The translations under genes were made by a program, and so were the position numbers. A stretch of 64,000 nucleotides of DNA, taken from positions 124,001 through 188,000 of the forward strand of contig CAWUHX010000369.1 of NCBI GenBank assembly GCA_963922205.1, in the 5' to 3' direction. The stretch comes from Romanomermis culicivorax. Taxonomy: Eukaryota > Nematoda > Enoplea > Mermithida > Mermithidae. How positions within the stretch are numbered: position 1 is the stretch's first letter; the number at the start of each line of letters is the position of its first letter. Below the pieces are notes generated by a model. That model searched no databases and was not told the DNA's origin. It worked only from the letters and a program-made list of their open reading frames with translations. This document shows, piece after piece, positions 62,001-64,000 of the stretch.

Positions 62001-62639
62001 TATTGAAATTCATAATTTTGAACGAAATTTTTAAATTTTAAGCAAAAAATCGGTTTTTTCGCAAAGAAAATTTAATAAACGGGAAATATTAAAATTTAAG
62101 CAGGAAATTTGTTTATTTTGGCAAAAAACGATAAAAATCGGGAATTTTAAGCAAAAATTTTGAATTTTAAGCGAAAAAATCAGTTTTTCCGCAAATTTTT
62201 AAATTAAAGCAGAAAATTTGTTTGATTTGGCAAGAAACTTTCGCCAAGAATTTGCCTTCTTCGCAGAAAAAATGGAGAAATTCGAGAAAAATTTTGAGCC
62301 AAAATTATGAAATTTATGAGAAAATTCTGATTTTTTCGGCACAAAAGTTAGAAAGATTTAATTAAAATCTTAGAAATCTCCGCTAAAATTAAAATTTCAA
62401 ACGTAAAATTCGGTTTTTTTGCATTAAAAATGCAAAAATCTGAAAAAATATTCTAGAATTTCGAGTTAAACTTTGAAATTTTAAGCAAAAAATTCGCTTT
62501 TCTAAATCATAAATGAAAAAATTCGTGACTTTTGAGCAAAAATTTTGAGATTTAAGGAAATAATTCGGGTTTTTTCTAATTTAAAAATGCTAAAATTTGA
62601 TAAAACGTTCGAGATATTTGAACTTTAAGCCCAAAATTT

Positions 62640-62815
62640 TTCCTTTATTCGACCCTCCGCGATTTAAATTTTTCGATAAAATTCGAAATTTCCGCTCAAA
62701 ATTGATAGAAAAACGCGAAAATAGCGATCGAAAAATTTGAATCACGGGGCCGAACGAGCATTTTTGGGAACGGGATCGTCGCGCGCCGAAAATTCGTTAG
62801 CAAATTTTCTACAGT
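62640..62815. promoter_or_regulatory. CpG-rich island, possible promoter
   Basis: Unlike all flanking DNA, this stretch has many CG dinucleotides: GACCCTCCGCG, AACGCGAAAATAGCGATCG, GGGGCCGAACGAGC, GGATCGTCGCGCGCCG. It sits between the CULT gene's 3' end and the Dr1 repeat block. A promoter for Dr1 with a long outron is one possibility; a lost exon is another. Confidence 0.3.
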
Positions 62816-62926
62816 ATACTCGACATATTTTGTACAAAAACTGTAAAAGCACAAACATGCGTCACAAAAATATTTTTGTCACATATTTCTACCACGATTA
62901 AAAAATTCAACACAAATCAATATCAG

Positions 62927-62932
62927 TTTATT
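62927..62932 (-). terminator. polyadenylation signal of the CULT gene
   Basis: AATAAA on the minus strand begins 17 nt after the TGA stop (62952-62950), a typical position for a short 3' UTR. Confidence 0.55.
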
Positions 62933-62949
62933 CCAAATTAAAAAAATTA

Positions 62950-63383
62950 TCATAGTTCTTCCTTTCGGATCGTATTTTTCGGTTTAGAAATCAAGGTCAA
63001 ATTTCTGACGTCTGCAAAATCGATAAAATCACTTTGAAAAAATCAATAAAATACTGTATCTTACATTTTTCGCCCGATAAATTGGTAACGATTAAACCGT
63101 AAAAATCATCCCTAGATTCCGAACGAAAATGCCTAAATTTTTGTGTTGTAGAAAAATCACCTTGCTGACGTCAAAATTTGCATACCATCCTAAATGAACG
63201 CCGCACGTTGGACATTGAACTTGCGTCCAAGAAAATGGCGGGAACCACGTATCCTGCGAATAATATTTCTACAGAAAAAAACGGGATTACTGTAACTTTA
63301 TTCTACAGTAACCTACAGTAAACTTACATCGTATGGTATATAAACGTCGGCTTTTTTAAAAGTTACGACCTGGAATTTTTGAC
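62950..63383 (-). CDS. CULT-domain (cereblon-type) protein, last four exons, C-terminal KEEL
   Basis: Exons at 63383-63328, 63253-63186, 63132-63065 and 63011-62950 join in frame across introns of 74, 53 and 53 nt with GTAAGT, GTATGC and GTAAGA donors. The product has VVTFKKADVYIPYD, then DTWFPPFSW, CPTC, HLGW, and after splicing HF and DDFYGLIV. These match the CULT domain, the thalidomide-binding domain of cereblon: three tryptophans and a phenylalanine in the spacing of the aromatic cage (human W380, W386, W400, F402), and the second zinc-binding CxxC. The protein ends IRKEEL, an ER-retrieval-like signal. This fits secretory-pathway CULT proteins better than cereblon itself, which is cytosolic and nuclear. 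The first CxxC and the start lie beyond the window or in the repeat to the right. Confidence 0.85.
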
Positions 63384-63419
63384 CTAAACAAAAAAAAAAA
63401 TATGCAAATTAGTTTACAG

Positions 63420-64000
63420 TAACCCGTTGAAATGCTACAGTCATCCATCCAAAAGTTGCACTAACCCGTGGAAAGGTTACAGTAACCCATTCAGAAGTTA
63501 CAGTAACCGATCCAAAAAATACACTGACCATCCAAAAGTTATGGTAACCCGTCCAAAAGTCGCCGTAACCCATCCAAAAGTTACACTAAACCATCCAAAG
63601 ATTACAGTAACCCATCCAAAAGCTACAGTAACCCATCCGAAATTTACAGTAACCTATCCAAAAGTTACAGTAACGCATCCTAGAGTTACAGCAACCTATC
63701 CAAGAGTTACCTTAACCCATCCAAAAGTAACAGTAACCCATGCAAAGGTTACAGTCACCCATCTAAAATTCACAGTAACCCATCTAAAAATTACAGTAAT
63801 CAATCCAAAAGCTACAGTAATCCATTCAAAACTTACAGTAAGGCATCCAAGAGTTACAGTAACCCATCCAAGGTAGCAGTAACCCAACTAAAAGTTACAG
63901 TAATCCATCCAAAAGTTACACTGAGACATCCAAAACTTACAGTAACCCATCCAGATGTTACAGTAAGCCAACTAAAAGTCACAGTAACCCATCCAAAAAT
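63420..64000. repeat. 21-bp minisatellite (CCATCCAAAAGTTACAGTAAC)
   Basis: About 27 units of consensus CCATCCAAAAGTTACAGTAA plus one base run to the window edge. Because the unit is a multiple of three, plus-strand frame 63427-63876 (THPKVTV repeats) and part of the minus strand stay open. It lies upstream of the CULT exons, probably in an intron. Confidence 0.9.

Larger units (their letters stand above)
57391..62630. repeat. diverged tandem repeat upstream of Dr1
   Basis: Units contain TTAAATTTCGAATTTTAAGCG, AAAAATGCAAAAATTTAATTG, TCTAGAATTTTGAGCTAAAA and GAAATTTGAGCGGGAAATTTGG, with a length of roughly 150-200 bp. A 581-bp duplication (58437-59020 against 59021-59510) is superimposed. No complete gene was seen. 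Confidence 0.8.

Noticed and set aside
63427..63876. 149-codon THPKVTV repeat frame
   Set aside because: Explained by the 21-bp unit being a multiple of three; the minus strand is open too.

Overview
This window looks like one piece of an AT-rich animal nuclear genome, most likely from a nematode. The reasons are: spliced genes with TTTCAG/TTTTAG acceptors; several introns of exactly 53 nt; acceptor-like sites 8 to 14 nt upstream of two start codons, as expected for spliced-leader trans-splicing; and many CTACAGTA-type motifs. The assignment is an inference. No operons, rRNA, tRNA, CRISPR or bacterial features were seen. Only about 3 percent of the window is recognisable coding sequence. The rest is old, layered tandem repeat made of a few AT-rich word families.

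Layout. 1-700: the 3' end of a plus-strand gene for a cysteine-rich, chitin-binding-like protein. 2280-6044: the last exons of a minus-strand RNase T2 gene, with a 3.2 kb repeat-filled intron. 6.2-9.1 kb: an A-rich minisatellite almost without T on the plus strand. 9.2-32.3 kb: segmentally duplicated DNA carrying two near-identical minus-strand genes (19825-20102 and 28023-28300) for a 74-residue secreted peptide with six cysteines, an orphan signal-peptide exon (26241-26328) and a decayed mature-peptide-like exon (9171-9296). 32948-35595: a three-exon minus-strand gene for an unrecognised 245-residue secreted protein. 35.6-39.3 kb: a 137-bp tandem repeat with an internal palindrome. 39.6-43.8 kb: T/A-rich repeats. 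43891-57377: a complete minus-strand gene for Dr1 (NC2 beta), three short exons split by introns of 9.6 and 3.2 kb. 57.4-62.6 kb: diverged repeats including two partial copies of the Dr1 start. 62950-63383: the 3' end of a minus-strand gene for a CULT (cereblon-type) domain protein ending in KEEL. 63.4-64 kb: a 21-bp minisatellite.

The genes do not form one pathway. The points of most interest are the duplicated secreted peptide family, with exons apparently scattered between paralogous blocks, and the Dr1 gene. The second Dr1 intron has repeatedly duplicated the end of exon 2 with its 5' splice site, and its two giant introns have opposite base asymmetry around exon 2. Most long open frames in the window are phenylalanine- or lysine-rich translations of low-complexity repeats and were not called.
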